NCBI GenBank assembly: GCA_002690455.1
Contig: NZET01000021.1
Coordinates: forward strand, 34,227-78,466
Source: Kiloniella sp.
Lineage (GTDB): Bacteria; Pseudomonadota; Alphaproteobacteria; UBA7985
Direction of reading: 5' to 3'
Length of the DNA: 44,240 nucleotides
The translations under genes and the position numbers were made by a program. Below, in pieces: positions 7,822 through 17,978 of this stretch. Each line of letters starts with the position of its first letter. The stretch's first letter is position 1. The notes below the pieces were generated by a model, which was not told the origin of the DNA, searched no databases, and was given only the letters and a program-made list of their open reading frames with translations.

Positions 7822-10800
7822 GCACTGAAACCACGCCTTCATTTTCGGATCAGCACTGGCAGTTCTGGGTTGACCGCGGCGGCACGTTTACCGATGTCGT
7901 TGGTTGTTTCCCTTCGGGGGAAATCCGCAAACACAAGCTGCTCTCCGAGAACCCCGAGCACTACCCGGATGCCGCCGTTGAAGGCATCCGTGTGCTGTTG
8001 GGCCTTAGCCGGGAACAGCCGATCCCGCCGGGGGTGCTGGATAGCGTCAAGATGGGCACGACCGTTGCAACCAATGCTCTTCTCGAACGGAAGGGTGAGC
8101 CAACAGTGTTGGTCACCACCGCTGGCTTCGAGGATCAACTGCGGATCGGATATCAGAATCGACCAAATTTGTTCGATCTGCATGTTCGCGTACCCGCAAT
8201 GCTTTACAGCCAGGTCATTGGTGCAGATGAGCGGTTAGATCAAGGTGGAGCAGTGCTCCGACCGCTCGATCAGACCCGTCTCCGGATAGGCATGCAGGCA
8301 GCGTTCGACGCCGGTTATCGCGCGGTCGCTATTGCCTTCCTCCATGGCTACCGCTTCCCCCAGCATGAGCAGGTGGCGGGCGAGATTGCTCGTGAAGTCG
8401 GCTTCACTCAGGTCTCGCTCAGCCACGCGGTCAGCCCGTTGGTCAAGTTGGTCTCACGCGGTGATACAACGGTGGTCGACGCCTATCTCTCGCCCGTTTT
8501 GCGCCGTTATGTGAGGCAGGTGCGCGATGCCTTGGGTGAGGCTATGGTCTCCTCATCCGGGCTGATGTTTATGCAGTCAAACGGCGGCCTCGCGGACGCA
8601 TCAATGTTTCAGGGCAAGGATGCCATTCTCTCCGGTCCCGCAGGTGGGGTCGTCGGCATGGTACGCACGGCGCAGCAGGCGGGCTTTGACCGTGTGATTG
8701 GTTTCGATATGGGTGGAACGTCAACCGATGTTTGCCATTTCGCCGGAGCCTACGAGCAGTCTTTTGAAACCGAGGTTGCCGGGGTGCGCCTGCGAGCACC
8801 GATGATGAACATTCACACAGTGGCCGCTGGCGGCGGGTCAATCCTCAAATTCGAGGACGGGCGGCTGCAAGTCGGTCCGGAAAGCGCAGGCGCCAATCCT
8901 GGCCCCGCGTGCTATCGCCGGGGCGGGCCACTGACCGTGACCGATTGTAATGTCTTGCTGGGCAAGGTGCAGGCGCAGTACTTCCCCGCCGTTTTCGGCC
9001 CCGACGGTGCCCAGCCTCTGGACCGTGCCGTTGTGGTGGAGAAGTTCAGCGCGCTGGCTGTTGAGATAGCGAATGCTTTGGAGGAGCCACCGCTCAGCCC
9101 TGAAGCGTTGGCCGAAGGCTTCCTGCGCATCGCGGTCGAGAATATGGCAAACGCCATCAAAAAAATCTCGGTCCAGCGCGGTTACGACGTTACCAGCTAT
9201 ACGTTGAATAGCTTTGGCGGTGCGGGCGGACAGCACGCCTGTCAAGTCGCCGATGTGCTGGGTATGAAGCAGGTTTTTCTCCACCCGTTCGCGGGTGTGC
9301 TGTCTGCTTTTGGCATGGGGCTCGCTGATGTACGTGCCTCTAGACAGTTCCAGTTCGACCGCCCGCTAACAGACCTTGGCGAAGCGGCACCAAGGTTTGA
9401 TGCACTCTCGGCTGAGGTCCGCGCGGCGGTCGCTGCACAGGGCATCTCAGCCGATCAGATTACCGTTCATCAGCGGGTTCACGTTCGCACGGCCGGTGCC
9501 CATCAGAGCCTGCCGCTGAGCCGTGCAGATGAATCGGCCCTCGTCTCGGCCTTTATCGACTCACACCACCAGCGCTATGGTTTCCGACCAGATACCTCAG
9601 CGCTGGTGGTGGAAATGCTGGAGGTCGAGGGCGTGGGGCACACAGGGCAGGACCCGGTGCTCGACCGGCCGCCCCTGCCGGGCCCGGCGCACATTGACGA
9701 TTGTATCGTTCATCAGCGAGGTGCAGCGCAGGCTGTACCGGTGTTCGAACGTGCGCGGTTGTCACTCGGAGATACCATCGACGGACCGGCTCTGTTAACC
9801 GAGGAAACCGGCACCACCATGGTTGAGCGAGGTTGGCAGGCGCAATGCTTAAGTGGTGGTAATCTACTGCTCAGCCGGGTTGAAAGATTGGCACGGCAGG
9901 ATGCGGTTGGAACAGCGGTTGATCCGATAATGCTGGAGGTTTTCAACAACCAGTTCATGACCATCGCGGACCAGATGGGGGCCACGCTGGAAAACACCGC
10001 CTATTCGGTCAATATCAAGGAACGGCTTGATTTCTCGTGCGCCTTGTTTGATGCGCACGGCGATCTGGTGGCCAACGCGCCGCACGTGCCTGTGCACCTC
10101 GGATCGATGAGCGAGAGCGTGAAGAAGATCCTGCACGACAACGCCGGCCTGATCCGTCCTGGCGACGTGTTCATGATGAACAACCCTTTCAATGGCGGCA
10201 CTCACCTTCCGGATGTAACGGTAATCACACCAGTTTTTGGGTCTGGGCCTGAAGGTGGCGCACCGGAGATTGTGGCGACGGTCGCCAGTCGGGGACACCA
10301 TGCGGATATCGGTGGGCGCACGCCGGGCTCTGCGCCGCCGGACAGCCGTCACATCACCGAGGAAGGCGTTGTCATCGATAATTTCCGGCTGGTGTCACAA
10401 GGCGTTCTCGAAGACGCTGCTGCCCGAGCGCTGCTGCTGTCCGGCGACTATCCTTGCCGGAACGTCGAGCAGAACATGGCCGACCTCGCCGCGCAGATCG
10501 CAGCAAACAGCACCGGAGAGCAGGCGCTCCGTGCCCTGATTGACCAATACGGGCTTCAAACCGTCCACGCCTACATGGATCATGTCAAAGACAACGCCGA
10601 AGAGAGTGTTCGACGCGTGATTGACGTGCTCAGCGATGCCAGTTTCACCCATCGATTGGACACTGGCGCTGAAATACGAGTGTCGATCCAGGTCGATCGG
10701 GAACAGCGCAGTGCACAGCTGGATTTTACCGGTACATCTGCGCAGGACGCACTAAACTATAACGCGCCGGCTTCGATCTGCACGGCGGTGGTTCTTTATG

Positions 10801-11480
10801 TCTTTCGGACGTTGGTGGGCAAGAACATTCCCATGAACGAAGGGTGTCTGCAGCCCCTTGAACTGGTAATTCCTGAAGGCTCCATGATAAATCCACGCTA
10901 TCCAGCGGCCGTTATTTCTGGGAACACCGAAGTCAGTCAGGCCATCGCCGAAGCCCTTTATGGCGCGCTAGGGGTGCTGGCGGGCTCTCAGGGAACGATG
11001 AACAACTTCGTCTATGGCAACGCGCGGGTGCAGAACTATGAAACCATCTGCGGTGGCACGGGCGCAGGGCCGGACTTCGACGGCGCTTCGGCCGTGCACA
11101 GCCACATGACCAATACCCGTATGACCGACCCGGAGGTGCTGGAGCAGCGCTTCCCTGTGCGGGTTGAGGCTTTCACCATCCGGCAGGGGTCCGGTGGACG
11201 AGGGCGACACCGTGGTGGGGATGGGGTCGAGCGGCGTCTGCGCTTTCTCGAACCCATGACCGTGACGGTGCTGACATCACATCGGCTGGAGCGCCCCCAT
11301 GGCAGCGCAGGCGGCCAACCGGGTCAGCCCGGCGAGAACTGGGTCGAGCGGGCCGATGGTCGCCAGGAGCGGCTGTCAGGGAACGACCAAACCGAGGTTT
11401 CATCGGGAGATCAGGTGATTATGCTGACCCCGGGTGGGGGTGGATTTGGCCCTGACTCGTCTCGTCCTTCATCTTCGTAG
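7818..11480 (+). CDS. fused HyuA-HyuB ATP-dependent lactamase, 5-oxoprolinase type
   Basis: A 1220-residue protein in which the HyuA half (about 1-690) and HyuB half (about 700-1210) are one chain, as in eukaryotic 5-oxoprolinase (OPLAH/Oxp1, about 1290 residues). HyuA motifs are intact: [53 protein letters not shown] and [11 protein letters not shown]. HyuB motifs include [23 protein letters not shown] and a glycine-rich C-terminus. The known reaction is ATP-driven opening of 5-oxo-L-proline to glutamate, and relatives open hydantoins. The start is TTG at 7818, overlapping the previous stop (TTGA) with GAGGTGGGA upstream, so translation is coupled to the kinase/phospho-lyase gene. That suggests a lactam or cyclised amino acid in the same pathway. 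The closest match by eye is Oxp1. Confidence 0.88.
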   Translation: MSTETTPSFSDQHWQFWVDRGGTFTDVVGCFPSGEIRKHKLLSENPEHYPDAAVEGIRVLLGLSREQPIPPGVLDSVKMGTTVATNALLERKGEPTVLVTTAGFEDQLRIGYQNRPNLFDLHVRVPAMLYSQVIGADERLDQGGAVLRPLDQTRLRIGMQAAFDAGYRAVAIAFLHGYRFPQHEQVAGEIAREVGFTQVSLSHAVSPLVKLVSRGDTTVVDAYLSPVLRRYVRQVRDALGEAMVSSSGLMFMQSNGGLADASMFQGKDAILSGPAGGVVGMVRTAQQAGFDRVIGFDMGGTSTDVCHFAGAYEQSFETEVAGVRLRAPMMNIHTVAAGGGSILKFEDGRLQVGPESAGANPGPACYRRGGPLTVTDCNVLLGKVQAQYFPAVFGPDGAQPLDRAVVVEKFSALAVEIANALEEPPLSPEALAEGFLRIAVENMANAIKKISVQRGYDVTSYTLNSFGGAGGQHACQVADVLGMKQVFLHPFAGVLSAFGMGLADVRASRQFQFDRPLTDLGEAAPRFDALSAEVRAAVAAQGISADQITVHQRVHVRTAGAHQSLPLSRADESALVSAFIDSHHQRYGFRPDTSALVVEMLEVEGVGHTGQDPVLDRPPLPGPAHIDDCIVHQRGAAQAVPVFERARLSLGDTIDGPALLTEETGTTMVERGWQAQCLSGGNLLLSRVERLARQDAVGTAVDPIMLEVFNNQFMTIADQMGATLENTAYSVNIKERLDFSCALFDAHGDLVANAPHVPVHLGSMSESVKKILHDNAGLIRPGDVFMMNNPFNGGTHLPDVTVITPVFGSGPEGGAPEIVATVASRGHHADIGGRTPGSAPPDSRHITEEGVVIDNFRLVSQGVLEDAAARALLLSGDYPCRNVEQNMADLAAQIAANSTGEQALRALIDQYGLQTVHAYMDHVKDNAEESVRRVIDVLSDASFTHRLDTGAEIRVSIQVDREQRSAQLDFTGTSAQDALNYNAPASICTAVVLYVFRTLVGKNIPMNEGCLQPLELVIPEGSMINPRYPAAVISGNTEVSQAIAEALYGALGVLAGSQGTMNNFVYGNARVQNYETICGGTGAGPDFDGASAVHSHMTNTRMTDPEVLEQRFPVRVEAFTIRQGSGGRGRHRGGDGVERRLRFLEPMTVTVLTSHRLERPHGSAGGQPGQPGENWVERADGRQERLSGNDQTEVSSGDQVIMLTPGGGGFGPDSSRPSSS

Positions 11481-11531
11481 AGCATCACCGTCCTGTGCTG
11501 TGCCGAATTCCACCAAAAATTTGTGTGACAG

Positions 11532-11598
11532 GTCAACAAAATTGACAGTTCGCCATCACTGGCGTTAACTCTGCTTCATATTCGGGATTCACTGGCGT
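11532..11598 (+). promoter_or_regulatory. promoter region of the first aldehyde dehydrogenase gene
   Basis: TTGACA (11542-11547) and TTAACT (11565-11570) are 17 nt apart, a good -35 and a fair -10. The -35 is the right arm of an inverted repeat GTCAA-N5-TTGAC (11532-11546). A 10-bp direct repeat TCACTGGCGT lies at 11556-11565 and 11589-11598, bracketing the -10 and expected transcription start. So the aldehyde dehydrogenase can be expressed apart from the upstream genes. Confidence 0.45.
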
Positions 11599-11620
11599 CA
11601 GCAAAAGAGAGAGCAGGGCA

Positions 11621-13123
11621 ATGAGCAATATGGATCAAGTCATCACGACCGATATCTTCATCGGCGGTGACCGTCGCCCGGCCTCCGACGGTGGCACCTA
11701 TGACCTCTATAACCCCGCCCGACCGACGGAGTTGGTCGGCCATGCCGCGGCTGCGACACGCGATGATATCGATGACGCTGTGAGGGCGGCACATGCTGCG
11801 TTCCCCGCCTGGTCAGAAATCGGCTATCAGGCGCGCATCGACCTGTTGCGGGAGGTTGCTGAAATGTTGGGCGCAGACGAGGAGGACATCAAGTATCGCT
11901 CTCGACTGTTCACCCGTGAACACGGCAAGATCGCTCGCGAAACGCTGATGGAAATGACCCGGCTGGGCGACCGTTTCCGGCAGGCTGCGGCCTATGGCGA
12001 GCGACTTATGGTCGACGAAGTCATGGGGCCAGCGCCAATCGGCCCGCAATTCGACACGATCGTCACGCGTCAGCCGCGGGGGGTCGCGGCGTTGATCGTG
12101 CCCTGGAACTGGCCGCTGTCCATTCTTGGCGCAAAGCTTCCCCAAGCTTTGGTGACTGGCAACACGGTGGTGGTTAAACCCGCAGAGAATTCAGCCATGG
12201 CGCCAGTGTTGACCCTGCAGATGATCGCTAAAATGCTCCCTCCGGGTGTGGTTAACGTGGTTACAGGATCATCGCGCAACATCGGTGATGCTCTGACCGG
12301 TCATCCGCTTGTGCGGAATGTTAATTTCACTGGCTCGGTTCCCGTGGGTCGCCATGTGATGAAGGTCGCAGCCGAAAATCTTACACCAGTGACGCTCGAA
12401 CTGGGCGGGAACGATGCAGCGCTGGTCCTGGAAGATGCGGACCTCAATGATGACGTTTTCAACAAGATGTACTGGGGGGCCTTTGGTTCTTCGGGGCAGA
12501 TCTGTATGGCAATGAAGCGGCTATACGTTCACGAAAGCCGCTATGACGAAGTGGTTGATGGATTTACGGCCGCTTGTGAGCGCGCGGTGGTGGGCGATGG
12601 TTTGCTGCCTGAAACAACGATGGGGCCGATCAATAACGCCAAACAGCTACGGGTTGTCACCGACATGATTGCCGAGGCTCGAGCCAAGGGTGCAGACGTT
12701 CGAGAGTGTGGGCAGGTGCCGGATGAAGCGCTGTACCACGGCGGTGGCTACTTCCAGCGCCCAGCGCTGGTTTACAACGCTGATCCGTCGCTTTCGGTGG
12801 TGCGCGAAGAACAATTTGGGCCAACCCTGCCGATCATGAAATTCAGCGCCGAGGCCGAGGCCATTGCAATGGCAAATGACAGCGAATTTGGCCTGTGCTC
12901 ATCGGTCTGGACCGAAGACGCCGAGCGCGCGGTTCGCATCGCTAAGAAGCTGGAAGCGGGCTACACCTATCTCAACGGCCATGGCCCCATGGCGCAGGAT
13001 GGTCGGGGACCGTTTGGCGGGTTCAAGAACTCAGGCGTGGGCCGCAATCTGGGCTATGATGGCGTGCTGGCTTTTGCCGAGCCACACTCGATTTCCAGCC
13101 CGGCAGGCTTCCTGGTGGACTAG
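11621..13123 (+). CDS. NAD(P)-dependent aldehyde dehydrogenase
   Basis: A 500-residue aldehyde dehydrogenase of normal family length. It oxidises an aldehyde to a carboxylic acid in the cytosol. Visible motifs are PWNWPL (cofactor site), VVVKPAENS, NFTGSVPVG, the general base Glu260 in LELGG, the nucleophile Cys295 in SSGQICMA, and the C-terminal GPFGGFKNSGVGR. The start follows a strong purine run (AGAGAGAGCAGGG). It lies 140 nt after the oxoprolinase gene with its own candidate promoter. The upstream phospho-lyase domain should release an aldehyde, so this enzyme is the obvious consumer: aminoadipate semialdehyde, acetaldehyde or a similar product. That substrate link is inference; the family assignment is certain. 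Confidence 0.93.
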   Translation: MSNMDQVITTDIFIGGDRRPASDGGTYDLYNPARPTELVGHAAAATRDDIDDAVRAAHAAFPAWSEIGYQARIDLLREVAEMLGADEEDIKYRSRLFTREHGKIARETLMEMTRLGDRFRQAAAYGERLMVDEVMGPAPIGPQFDTIVTRQPRGVAALIVPWNWPLSILGAKLPQALVTGNTVVVKPAENSAMAPVLTLQMIAKMLPPGVVNVVTGSSRNIGDALTGHPLVRNVNFTGSVPVGRHVMKVAAENLTPVTLELGGNDAALVLEDADLNDDVFNKMYWGAFGSSGQICMAMKRLYVHESRYDEVVDGFTAACERAVVGDGLLPETTMGPINNAKQLRVVTDMIAEARAKGADVRECGQVPDEALYHGGGYFQRPALVYNADPSLSVVREEQFGPTLPIMKFSAEAEAIAMANDSEFGLCSSVWTEDAERAVRIAKKLEAGYTYLNGHGPMAQDGRGPFGGFKNSGVGRNLGYDGVLAFAEPHSISSPAGFLVD

Positions 13124-13171
13124 CAAGTTGAGCGCGATGGCCGGTGCCAGCCTCCGTTGTGAGGTCTGCCG

Positions 13172-14815
13172 CTAACCGAGCAGCGCTTTGGCGCGTGCGC
13201 GCAGGTCGGTTTTCAGCACTTTGCCTGTCGATGTCTTGGGCAGGACGGTGAATACCACCTTTTTCGGCCGCTGGAATCCGGCTAGTCCCTTGGCGGCGTG
13301 GTCCAGTAAGTCGGCTTCGCTGGAACCCGGCGCATCGGGCTCGAAGCCTTCGGCTAACTCGACGAAGGCGCAGGGTACTTCGCCCCATTTCTCGTCCGGC
13401 ATAGCCACCACGGCGGCAAGTGCGACGGCAGGATGAGAATAAAGCGCGCTTTCAACCTCAATTGAGGAAATGTTCTCGCCCCCGGAAATGATGATGTCTT
13501 TGGCCCGGTCGCGAATTTCGATGTAGCCATCAGGGTGCTGTACGGCGAGATCGCCTGACCAAAACCAGCCGTCCTTAAACGCCTTATCGGTGGCTTCCTC
13601 GTTCTTCAGATAACCCTTCATCACAATATTACCACGGAAGGCAATTTCGCCTTGAGTCTGCCCATCCCACGGTACGGGTCGTGATGTATCCGGGTCGAGA
13701 ACGGCCACGTCTTCTTCCAGCTCATAGGCCACACCCTGTCGCGCCTTTAGCCGGGCACGCTCGTCCAGAGGCAGCTCGTTCCAGGCATCTTTCCACGCGC
13801 AGACGACGGCCGGGCCGTAGACCTCAGTCAGCCCGTAGACATGGGTGACACGGATATTCAGCTCTTCGATTGCGGCAATCACAGCGGCCGGCGGCGGGGC
13901 GGCGGCGGTCATCATCTCCACCCGCTGCGGGAAGGCGCGCCGCTCGTCGTCCGATGCGCCGCTGATTAGTGACATGATGATTGGCGCGCCGCACAGGTGG
14001 GTCACACCGTGGTCGGCAAAGGCGTCGAAAATGGCACCCGCACGGGGTGCGCGGAGAAATACGTTGACCCCGGCAAGCAGCGTAATCGTCCAAGGAAAGC
14101 ACCAGCCGTTGCAGTGGAACAGCGGCAGAGTCCACAGGTAGACGGGATGCCGGGGCATGTTCCAGGTCAGCGTTTGATTGACCGCATTGGTATATGCACC
14201 TCGGTGAGAGTACACCACGCCCTTCGGCCTCCCGGTGGTACCGGACGTGTAGTTTAGCGCCAGCGCATTCCATTCATCATCGGGCAGAAGGGGTGCAAAG
14301 GCCGGGTCTCCACAGGCAAGCAGATCGTCGTAGCTCATCTCGCCGATAGCCTCACCGCCAGGGCCTTCGCTATCGTGGATATCGATCACTGGGATATCGC
14401 GACCCAACTGAGCCAGGGCCTCGCGCGCGACGGCGGAGAGTTCGGTGTCGACGAGGAAGACCTTGGCCTCCCCGTGGTCCAGAATATAGGCAATGGTGCC
14501 TGCATCCAGACGGGTGTTGTTGGCATTGAGCACAGCGCCGATCATCGGCACCGCCAACGCGCATTCAAAGGCCTCGGGGATATTGGGCGCCAGCAGTGCG
14601 ACAGTGTCTCCCGTTCCGATCCCCCGTCGGATCAAGGCAGAAGCCAGTCGACGGCAGCGCTCCCCGACTTCGCCCCACGTGCGACGGATGCTGCCGTGGA
14701 TCTGGGCGGGCATGTCCGGATAGATGCGCTCTGTACGCCGCAGCAGGGAAACTGGCGAGAGTGGGGTGAAGTTGGCCTCTCGCCTGACCAGTTCAGGTCC
14801 GTCGTACGCGCCCAT
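13172..14815 (-). CDS. AMP-forming acyl-CoA synthetase
   Basis: A 547-residue acyl-adenylate-forming enzyme that activates a carboxylic acid with ATP and loads it on CoA. It shows the AMP-binding loop YTSGTTGRPKG, the middle motif YGLTEVYGP, the hinge motif around GDLAVQHPDGYIEIRDRAKD, and the C-terminal catalytic lysine region PKTSTGKVLK. The overall type is that of short/medium-chain acyl-CoA ligases (AAE1-like); the chain preference is not readable. Its ATG at 14815 directly abuts the stop codon of the crotonase gene upstream on the same strand. It is the last gene of the minus-strand set and converges on the aldehyde dehydrogenase gene with a 48-nt gap. It may activate the acid made by a neighbouring aldehyde dehydrogenase. 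Confidence 0.92.
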   Translation of the reverse strand: MGAYDGPELVRREANFTPLSPVSLLRRTERIYPDMPAQIHGSIRRTWGEVGERCRRLASALIRRGIGTGDTVALLAPNIPEAFECALAVPMIGAVLNANNTRLDAGTIAYILDHGEAKVFLVDTELSAVAREALAQLGRDIPVIDIHDSEGPGGEAIGEMSYDDLLACGDPAFAPLLPDDEWNALALNYTSGTTGRPKGVVYSHRGAYTNAVNQTLTWNMPRHPVYLWTLPLFHCNGWCFPWTITLLAGVNVFLRAPRAGAIFDAFADHGVTHLCGAPIIMSLISGASDDERRAFPQRVEMMTAAAPPPAAVIAAIEELNIRVTHVYGLTEVYGPAVVCAWKDAWNELPLDERARLKARQGVAYELEEDVAVLDPDTSRPVPWDGQTQGEIAFRGNIVMKGYLKNEEATDKAFKDGWFWSGDLAVQHPDGYIEIRDRAKDIIISGGENISSIEVESALYSHPAVALAAVVAMPDEKWGEVPCAFVELAEGFEPDAPGSSEADLLDHAAKGLAGFQRPKKVVFTVLPKTSTGKVLKTDLRARAKALLG

Positions 14816-15655
14816 TTACTCTCCTGTCCATTCCGGCATGTGGTCTTTGTTGATGAAGGCGTTGATACCGGCTTCAGTATCGCGCGCCATCATGTTCTCG
14901 GCCATCACTCGGCCGGCGTAAGCGTAGGCCTCTTCGAGTGGCATTTCGGCCTGACGATAAAAGGCTTCCTTGCCCACCCGCACGGCCACGGGGGACTTTG
15001 CGACAATCATCTCTGCCATTTCTCGGGAAGTGGTTTCGAGGTCTGCATCAGAAACGACGCGGTTGATAAGCCCCAGCGCGTGGACTTGTTCGGCGGGCAG
15101 AAACTCGCCCAGGAGCAGCATTTCCATAGCCTGCTTGCGCGATAGATTGCGGGAAAGGGCAACCATTGGGGTCGAGCAGAACAGGCCGATGTTCACGCCC
15201 GAGGTTGCAAAGGTGGCGTTATCGGCAGCCACGGCGAGGTCACAACTGGCCACCAACTGGCACCCGGCTGCGGTAGCAATGCCCCGGACTTCGGCGATTA
15301 CCGGCTGTGGCAGGCGTACGACCCGCAGCATCATCGCGGAGCAGGTCGCAAACAGGTCCTGGAAATATTGAAAGCCACCATCGGGATCGCTGCGCCGCTC
15401 GCTCATTTCCTTGAGGTTATGGCCGGCGCAAAAGTGCTTGCCCCCGGTACGGAGAATTACAACCTTGACGCTTCGATCAGCGGCGATGTCGTCGAACATG
15501 GTGATTAATGCAGCGAGCATGTCCTCTGACAGCGCGTTGATGCTCCGCGGTGCGTTCAGTGTCAGTGTCGCGATGCCCCCTTGATCCTCGCGCAGCAGCA
15601 GGTCTTCTGTCTTCGTCGCAGTGGGGGGTGGCGATCCGGTCATGGCACTATTCAT
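14816..15655 (-). CDS. enoyl-CoA hydratase/isomerase family protein, ECHDC3-like
   Basis: A 279-residue crotonase-fold protein. The oxyanion-hole regions are visible (GKHFCAGHNLKEM and IATAAGCQLVASCDLAV). The two glutamates of true enoyl-CoA hydratases are not in their usual places: the first position is Gln133 (AAGCQL) and the second lies in SGVNIGLFCST, which has no acidic residue. This matches vertebrate ECHDC3 and its bacterial relatives, so hydratase activity should not be assumed. The start at 15655 is chosen because GAAAGGA lies 8 nt upstream. The ATG sits inside the end of the transporter gene (ATGAATAG, 8-nt overlap), so the two are translationally coupled. It probably acts on a CoA thioester produced by the adjoining ligase. 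Confidence 0.88.
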   Translation of the reverse strand: MNSAMTGSPPPTATKTEDLLLREDQGGIATLTLNAPRSINALSEDMLAALITMFDDIAADRSVKVVILRTGGKHFCAGHNLKEMSERRSDPDGGFQYFQDLFATCSAMMLRVVRLPQPVIAEVRGIATAAGCQLVASCDLAVAADNATFATSGVNIGLFCSTPMVALSRNLSRKQAMEMLLLGEFLPAEQVHALGLINRVVSDADLETTSREMAEMIVAKSPVAVRVGKEAFYRQAEMPLEEAYAYAGRVMAENMMARDTEAGINAFINKDHMPEWTGE

Positions 15656-16538
15656 CAGATACGTCCTTTCCAGTCCGATCATTCGGCGCTGACCGTAGCG
15701 TGATCAGGGCGACCCCTGCAAGGATGACCAAACCGCCGGCGAGCTTTTCCAGTCCCGGCCGTTCACCCAGGAGCACCGCCCCGCCCGCAACGGAGAAAAG
15801 CGGCAGCAGCAGCAAGTACGGGGCTACTTCACCAACGTCATAGCGTCGGATCAGTCGGTTCCAGAGGTAGTATCCGAAGGCGGTCATGATCACAGCCATG
15901 TAGAAGACCGCGCCCCAGACTTCGAAGCCCGCGCGCGTGACAGCGCTGATTTGCCCGGTCTCGAACAGGGCGGACATCAGGAACAGCTGCGGGGTGGCAA
16001 AGACCGCCACCCATGCCGTGACCTGTAGCCCGCTGATATCCTTAAGCCGTCGCACCATAACCTGCCCGAAGGCCCAGGCCATGGCCCCGCCGATCACCAG
16101 TCCGACCGAGGGAAGGCTTGTGCCGAACTGGCCCTGCCAGGTCATCAGGATGATCCCGCAGAAGGCAATGCCGATCCCGAACCACTTGCGCAGGCCGGGT
16201 CTCTCGCCCAGGAGTACCGCACCGAGCATGACTAGAAACGGCACTTCGAGCTGTACAATGATCGCAGCGATGCCCGCTTCCAGCCCCAGCAGCCCCGTAA
16301 AGGTCAGGCTGTACTGGATCGCTGCACCGACGATGGCGATCAGGAACAGGTTCAAGAAATTGCCCCTGGGCAACGGGGCGAAGGCGACGAGGATCAGCGC
16401 TGTCAGCAGGAAGCGGAAAGCCATCAGCAAAATGGGGGGGAAGTCGCTGATCGCGCCCTTGGTGAACACCAAGCCCATAGCCCAGGTCAGCGGCACCACA
16501 ACCGCCATCAGAACTTCCAGTGGTGTCAGCCGCCCCAA
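15648..16538 (-). CDS. EamA/DMT-family transporter
   Basis: A 296-residue inner-membrane protein with about ten hydrophobic segments arranged as two EamA repeats. Each repeat ends in the family-typical GAVLLGERPGL pattern (around residues 106-116 and 255-265). The family exports amino acids, nucleosides or other small metabolites; the substrate is unknown. The start is uncertain: TTG at 16538 opens the frame after an in-frame stop, while ATG at 16508 has GGAAG 6 nt upstream but would trim the first membrane segment. It lies 124 nt after the MetC-type gene and overlaps the crotonase gene by 8 nt, so it belongs to that minus-strand operon and may export an unused or toxic product. Confidence 0.88.
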   Translation of the reverse strand: MGRLTPLEVLMAVVVPLTWAMGLVFTKGAISDFPPILLMAFRFLLTALILVAFAPLPRGNFLNLFLIAIVGAAIQYSLTFTGLLGLEAGIAAIIVQLEVPFLVMLGAVLLGERPGLRKWFGIGIAFCGIILMTWQGQFGTSLPSVGLVIGGAMAWAFGQVMVRRLKDISGLQVTAWVAVFATPQLFLMSALFETGQISAVTRAGFEVWGAVFYMAVIMTAFGYYLWNRLIRRYDVGEVAPYLLLLPLFSVAGGAVLLGERPGLEKLAGGLVILAGVALITLRSAPNDRTGKDVSDE

Positions 16539-16662
16539 CGCGGGCCTGCCTTTATGTCTAAGGTGGCACTGATCCTGATGTTAGCTCGAAAACTGAGGTC
16601 GCCGATGTGGTTCATGATCCGTCGATCCTTGGGAGAACTTGCAAGGCTTTCGCCAAATTCAT

Positions 16663-17817
16663 TTAGAAGGCCAATTCCATTGAGCGCCTGAGGTCGGCGA
16701 TCAAATCATCTGTAGCTTCCATACCTATGTTCAGTCGTACCAGTCGGCCCCCGAAGTTCTGCCCCGGTCGATCAAGATCGGGGTAGACAACGGCCAGCGA
16801 GGTCACGCCGCCCCAACTCAGTCCGATGCGGAAAATTGCGAGGCTGTCGAGGAAGGTTTCGACCTGCTTTGCGGTCAGATTGCCCTTGAAGGTAAACGAA
16901 AATACGCTCGCTGAACCAGTGAAATCGCGCTGCCAGTTGGCATGACCGGGGCAGGAAGGCAGTGCTGGGTGCAGTACAGTTTGCACGTGGGGGCAACCCT
17001 CTAGCCATTGGGCTACCGAAAGTGTCGCGCGCTCCAGATAATCCAGTCGCAGTGCCAGAGTTTGTAGGCCGCGAAGGGCCAATGAGCAGTCGTCGGGTGA
17101 GACCGCAAGACCAAGTTGCCGATATACTGGGCCGAGTTTCTCGAACCCGGCTTCATTCCGCACAGACACTGTGCCAAGCAAAATATCGCTATGCCCGCCT
17201 ACGTACTTTGTCAGCGCCTGCATGCTCACATCTACCCCATGGGCAAAGGCGTCGAATAGCACCCCGGCGGCGTAGGTGTTATCCAGTGCTACCGCTACCC
17301 CCCGCGCGTGAGCCGCAGCGACGATGGCAGGAATGTCCTGTACCTCCATCGTCACAGAACCGGGGCTTTCGGTCCAGATCAAGGTGGTGTTGTCACGGAT
17401 CAGTTCACCAATGCCCGCACCGATCATGGGGTCATAGGGCTCGACCTCAACCCCCAGTCCGGCCATCAGCCCTTCGGCCATTTCTTTGTTCGGGCCGTAG
17501 GCCGAATGGGGCACGAGGGCATGGCTACCAGCGGTACAATAAGCAAAGTAGACAAGGGCAATGGCGGCTTGACCGCCCGGAACAACGAAACTGAAGTGGG
17601 CTTGCTCCAGCTCGGCCATGCGCGCGGCAAGTTCAAGTGTCGTTGGCGTGCCGTACAGACCATAAGAATAGCCATTCTCGGACTGGTTCCAGTGGTCATT
17701 GACAGCGGCTGCGCTTTCAAACACCACAGTCGACCCACGAAACACCGGTGTAGCCAGCGAATTATAGTCGCGGCGGGCCTTTGGGGTGGGGCTTAGCAGT
17801 CGCGTGCGCCAGTCCAT
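16663..17817 (-). CDS. metC: Cys/Met-metabolism PLP enzyme, cystathionine beta-lyase type
   Basis: A 384-residue fold-type I PLP enzyme of the cystathionine beta/gamma-lyase family. The Schiff-base lysine is Lys204 in ALTKYVGGHSD, the ring-nitrogen aspartate is Asp179 in ALDNTYA, and the phosphate-binding GG is at 81-82. SYGLYGTPT (51-59) matches the YxRxxNPT motif region. The GLY...TPT and KYVGGHSD pattern is that of alphaproteobacterial MetC-type beta-lyases, which cleave cystathionine to homocysteine, pyruvate and ammonia. Relatives act on other C-S substrates. It has a clear ribosome site (AGAGGA, 6 nt). It heads a minus-strand set with the DMT exporter, crotonase and acyl-CoA ligase and diverges from the M24 peptidase gene. 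A non-methionine role in this catabolic context is possible. Confidence 0.83.
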   Translation of the reverse strand: MDWRTRLLSPTPKARRDYNSLATPVFRGSTVVFESAAAVNDHWNQSENGYSYGLYGTPTTLELAARMAELEQAHFSFVVPGGQAAIALVYFAYCTAGSHALVPHSAYGPNKEMAEGLMAGLGVEVEPYDPMIGAGIGELIRDNTTLIWTESPGSVTMEVQDIPAIVAAAHARGVAVALDNTYAAGVLFDAFAHGVDVSMQALTKYVGGHSDILLGTVSVRNEAGFEKLGPVYRQLGLAVSPDDCSLALRGLQTLALRLDYLERATLSVAQWLEGCPHVQTVLHPALPSCPGHANWQRDFTGSASVFSFTFKGNLTAKQVETFLDSLAIFRIGLSWGGVTSLAVVYPDLDRPGQNFGGRLVRLNIGMEATDDLIADLRRSMELAF

Positions 17818-17978
17818 GGTTTATCCTCTTTAGTTGCTGCCTAGCTGTAGTTCTGTCATGGAGGTCATGAAAAGAGAAATCACCTCGCCGGGCCCATTTT
17901 GCGTCTGGGCTTTGCCTTACAGCCGGACGGGCGGACAGGCATTTCGTGGCGAAACCACAGATACAGAGAGAGGCGAGC

